NCBI GenBank assembly: GCA_020355105.1
Contig: CP070658.1
Coordinates: forward strand, 2,149,014-2,156,409
Length of the DNA stretch: 7,396 nt
Source: Candidatus Thorarchaeota archaeon
GTDB lineage: Archaea; Asgardarchaeota; Thorarchaeia; Thorarchaeales; Thorarchaeaceae
Direction of reading: 5' to 3'
Of this stretch, positions 5,086 through 7,396 are shown in pieces. Numbering within the stretch: position 1 is the stretch's first letter; each line of letters opens with the position of its first letter. The translations under genes were made by a program, and so were the position numbers. A model generated the notes under the pieces. It was not told the origin of the DNA and searched no databases. It saw only the letters and a program-made list of their open reading frames with translations.

Positions 5086-7396
5086 TTGGGAAAGCGCGTT
5101 TACAAGTTTGGTGAAGGGAAGGCTGATGGGAAAGCCGACATGAAGAACGAACTGGGGGGGAAGGGTGCTTCTCTGGCAGGAGCAACGCTGCTGGGGTTGC
5201 CAGTCCCACCAGGATTCACAATCTCCACGGACGTCTGCAATGAATACCTCGCGACCGGAGGGCTGACAGACGAGGTGAAGTCTGAGGCCAAGAAAGCTCT
5301 CGCATGGGTGGAGAAGATACTTGGAAAGGAATTCGGTGACCCAAAGAACCCCCTACTTGTATCCTGTAGGTCTGGTGCAAGACAGAGTATGCCCGGGATG
5401 ATGGAAACAGTCCTGAATGTTGGCCTCACCACTGAAACGCTCCCCGGATTGATTGAGGCATCGGGAGACGAGAGATTCGCCTATGACTCCTACCGTCGTC
5501 TTATCATGATGTATTCCGACGTTGTCATGGAGAAAGCCGAGGGGATAGAACCCGAAGAGGGCCAAGGCGTCCGGCAACAGCTGGAGTGGATACTGGCCAA
5601 GAAGAAGAGAGAATCAGGTCGACTCAGCGATACTGATCTTACCGTCGAGGACCTCAAAGAATTGTGTGTTGAGTTCAAGGAGAGGATTAAACTGACGCTC
5701 GGAAAGGAATTCCCTGATGATCCCTATGACCAACTCTGGGGAGCAATTGGAGGAGTCTTCAAGAGCTGGTGGGGCAATCGCGCTGTTGCCTACAGGCGTA
5801 TCGAGAATATACCGGATGAGTGGGGAACGGCTTGCACTGTCCAGTCCATGGTATTCGGGAACCTTGGAGAGGATTCGGCCACTGGAGTTGCATTCACAAG
5901 AGACCCGGCTACTGGAGAGAACCTATACTACGGTGAGTGCCTATTCAACGCGCAAGGAGAAGACGTCGTCGCCGGCATCCGTACACCTAATCCGATGAAC
6001 GAAGAGAGCAAGAACGAGCAGAACAAGCATCTGCCTACTCTTCAAGAGAGGATGCCCGAGCTCTATGCACAGCTTTGTGACATTCGAGATACACTTGAAG
6101 ACGATGCTAGAGATATGCTGGACCTGGAGTTCACAATTGAACGAAACAGACTGTTCCTGGTTCAGCACAGAGTCGGCAAGAGAACTGCGACTGCCGCTCT
6201 GAATATCGCAATGGACATGCTCGACAGCGGCATGATTGACAAACCGACCGCTGTGATGAGAGTACACCCAGAACAGCTTGGTCAGCTCCTTTATCCGATC
6301 CTCGACCCCGAAGCAGAGAAGGATGAAATCCCAATTGCCCAAGGGCTTCCAGCAGGTCCAGGAGGGGCGGTAGGCCAGATAGTGTTCACACAGGAAGAGG
6401 CTGTCAAATGGGCAAATCAAGAGAAGAAGGTCATACTGGTTCGTGAGGAAACTAGTCCAGAAGACATTGAAGGTATGCGGGCTGCAGTAGGCATACTTAC
6501 CGCACGAGGAGGAATGACGAGTCACGCGGCACTCGTCACGCGAGGTTGGGGTAAGACGTGCATTGTGGGTGCGTCAGCATTGGAGATTGACCCATTCGAC
6601 AAGAGTATGTCCGTCAATGGAGTGGTTTATCGCCAGGGAGATACGATTACGCTGAACGGTACCAGGGGCTTCGTCTACAAAGGCGAACTGCCGATGATGG
6701 ATTCATCAAGAAACCCCAGGCTTCTCGAGTTCATGGAAATGATTGACGGGTTCAGAAAGATGGGGGTCAGGGCCAACGCTGAAACCCCGGAAGACGCCAG
6801 GATTGCGCTTGACTTCGGTGCTGAGGGGATAGGCCTCTTCAGGACAGAACACATGTTCTATGGAGAGGGCTCCGATGAACCTCTGTTCCTTCTGAGAAAG
6901 ATGATTCTGAGTAAAACAAAGGCGGAGAGGAGAGCCGCGTTGGATGAGCTATCGCCCTATGTGAAACGTGACATCAAGTCAACACTGGAAGTGATGGACG
7001 GGCTCCCGGTGACGATAAGACTACTTGATCCTCCGCTTCATGAGTTCGTGCCACAAAGCCGGATTGGACAGGACAGGCTCGCTCACTCATTGGGAATTAG
7101 CGTGGACGAGGTTCGCACAAGAGGTGAGGCTCTTCACGAGAATAATCCGATGATGGGTCATAGGGGAGTGAGGTTGGCAATCACCTACCCTGAAATATAC
7201 GAGATGCAAATCCGTGCTATTCTGGATGCAGCGGTCGAACTCAAGAAAGAAGGCAAGAAAGTACTGCTTGAAATCATGATTCCCGTGACCATAGGGTCCG
7301 CTGAACTGAAACATATGAAGATGCGAGTGGAGGCCCTATACGAGAAGTTCAAGCAGGAAACCGGAGAAGAGGTAGACTTCCTTTACGGAACCATGA
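5086..7396 (+). CDS. ppdK: Pyruvate, phosphate dikinase (PPDK), C-terminus off the right edge
   Basis: This cytosolic enzyme interconverts pyruvate + ATP + phosphate and phosphoenolpyruvate + AMP + diphosphate. The TTG start gives MGKRVYKFGEGKA, matching the usual PPDK N-terminus. Residues 1 to about 370 are the ATP-grasp domain, with Lys26 in LGGKGA, Arg95 in CRSGARQSMPGM, and Asp346, Glu348, Gln360 and Arg362 in positions equivalent to the ATP-site residues of the Clostridium symbiosum enzyme. The phosphohistidine domain has GGMTSHAAL, with His480 as phosphocarrier and Thr478 where regulated PPDKs are phosphorylated. The PEP/pyruvate TIM barrel follows, with GLFRTEHMFY (Arg586) and TIRLLDPPLHEF (Arg645). 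The spacing His480-Arg586 is 106 residues, the same as His455-Arg561 in C. symbiosum. The window stops at codon 770 in YGTM, just before the expected metal-binding Glu and Asp and the catalytic Cys. The frame is intact throughout. The direction used (gluconeogenic or glycolytic) cannot be told from sequence. Confidence 0.97.
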   Translation, partial: MGKRVYKFGEGKADGKADMKNELGGKGASLAGATLLGLPVPPGFTISTDVCNEYLATGGLTDEVKSEAKKALAWVEKILGKEFGDPKNPLLVSCRSGARQSMPGMMETVLNVGLTTETLPGLIEASGDERFAYDSYRRLIMMYSDVVMEKAEGIEPEEGQGVRQQLEWILAKKKRESGRLSDTDLTVEDLKELCVEFKERIKLTLGKEFPDDPYDQLWGAIGGVFKSWWGNRAVAYRRIENIPDEWGTACTVQSMVFGNLGEDSATGVAFTRDPATGENLYYGECLFNAQGEDVVAGIRTPNPMNEESKNEQNKHLPTLQERMPELYAQLCDIRDTLEDDARDMLDLEFTIERNRLFLVQHRVGKRTATAALNIAMDMLDSGMIDKPTAVMRVHPEQLGQLLYPILDPEAEKDEIPIAQGLPAGPGGAVGQIVFTQEEAVKWANQEKKVILVREETSPEDIEGMRAAVGILTARGGMTSHAALVTRGWGKTCIVGASALEIDPFDKSMSVNGVVYRQGDTITLNGTRGFVYKGELPMMDSSRNPRLLEFMEMIDGFRKMGVRANAETPEDARIALDFGAEGIGLFRTEHMFYGEGSDEPLFLLRKMILSKTKAERRAALDELSPYVKRDIKSTLEVMDGLPVTIRLLDPPLHEFVPQSRIGQDRLAHSLGISVDEVRTRGEALHENNPMMGHRGVRLAITYPEIYEMQIRAILDAAVELKKEGKKVLLEIMIPVTIGSAELKHMKMRVEALYEKFKQETGEEVDFLYGTM

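Noticed and set aside
5941..6525. Minus-strand open frame of 194 codons inside the dikinase gene
   Set aside because: Antisense to the highly conserved central region of PPDK, including the phosphohistidine loop; it looks like an accidental long frame, with no domain recognised.
1..7396. CRISPR array, insertion sequence, tRNA or rRNA
   Set aside because: No regularly spaced direct repeats, terminal inverted repeats with a transposase, or cloverleaf/rRNA motifs were visible on reading both strands.

Overview
The window looks archaeal, and an Asgard archaeon of the Thorarchaeia type is my best guess. I infer this from four things: base composition near 50% GC by eye, TATA-like boxes rather than -35/-10 promoters, TTG and GTG starts behind purine-rich Shine-Dalgarno sites, and a very large secreted beta-sandwich protein of a style I associate with that group. 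No 16S, tRNA or other taxonomic marker is present, so the assignment is tentative.

Layout. Bases 1-3137 (minus strand) encode the first 1045 residues of a giant secreted or surface-anchored protein. It has a signal peptide or anchor, a LamG/concanavalin-A-like head, a carbohydrate-binding-like jelly roll, and then a long stalk of Ig-like domains rich in N-glycosylation sequons. Its C-terminus lies beyond the left edge. Bases 3138-3326 are a spacer. Bases 3327-4844 (minus) hold a fold-type-II PLP-dependent lyase of the cysteine-synthase/TrpB superfamily. A single in-frame TAG splits it into a 79-codon N-terminal piece and a catalytic body; both halves are in the same frame and read as one protein of about 505 residues. 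Bases 4845-5085 are a divergent intergenic region with a TATA-like box for each direction, a hairpin in the plus-strand leader and a Shine-Dalgarno site. From 5086 to the right edge (plus) runs pyruvate, phosphate dikinase, 770 residues of an expected 870-900, with the ATP-site residues, phosphocarrier His and PEP-domain arginines visible.

How the genes relate. PPDK interconverts pyruvate and phosphoenolpyruvate. The neighbouring PLP enzyme belongs to a superfamily that often acts on serine, threonine or cysteine, sometimes releasing 2-oxo acids, so a shared pyruvate theme is possible but unproven. The surface protein appears to be functionally separate.

The feature most worth following is the in-frame amber codon in the PLP enzyme. 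It may be a nonsense mutation, a sequencing error or a recoded (pyrrolysine-type) codon. I see no CRISPR array, mobile element, tRNA or rRNA, and no clearly new multi-gene system.
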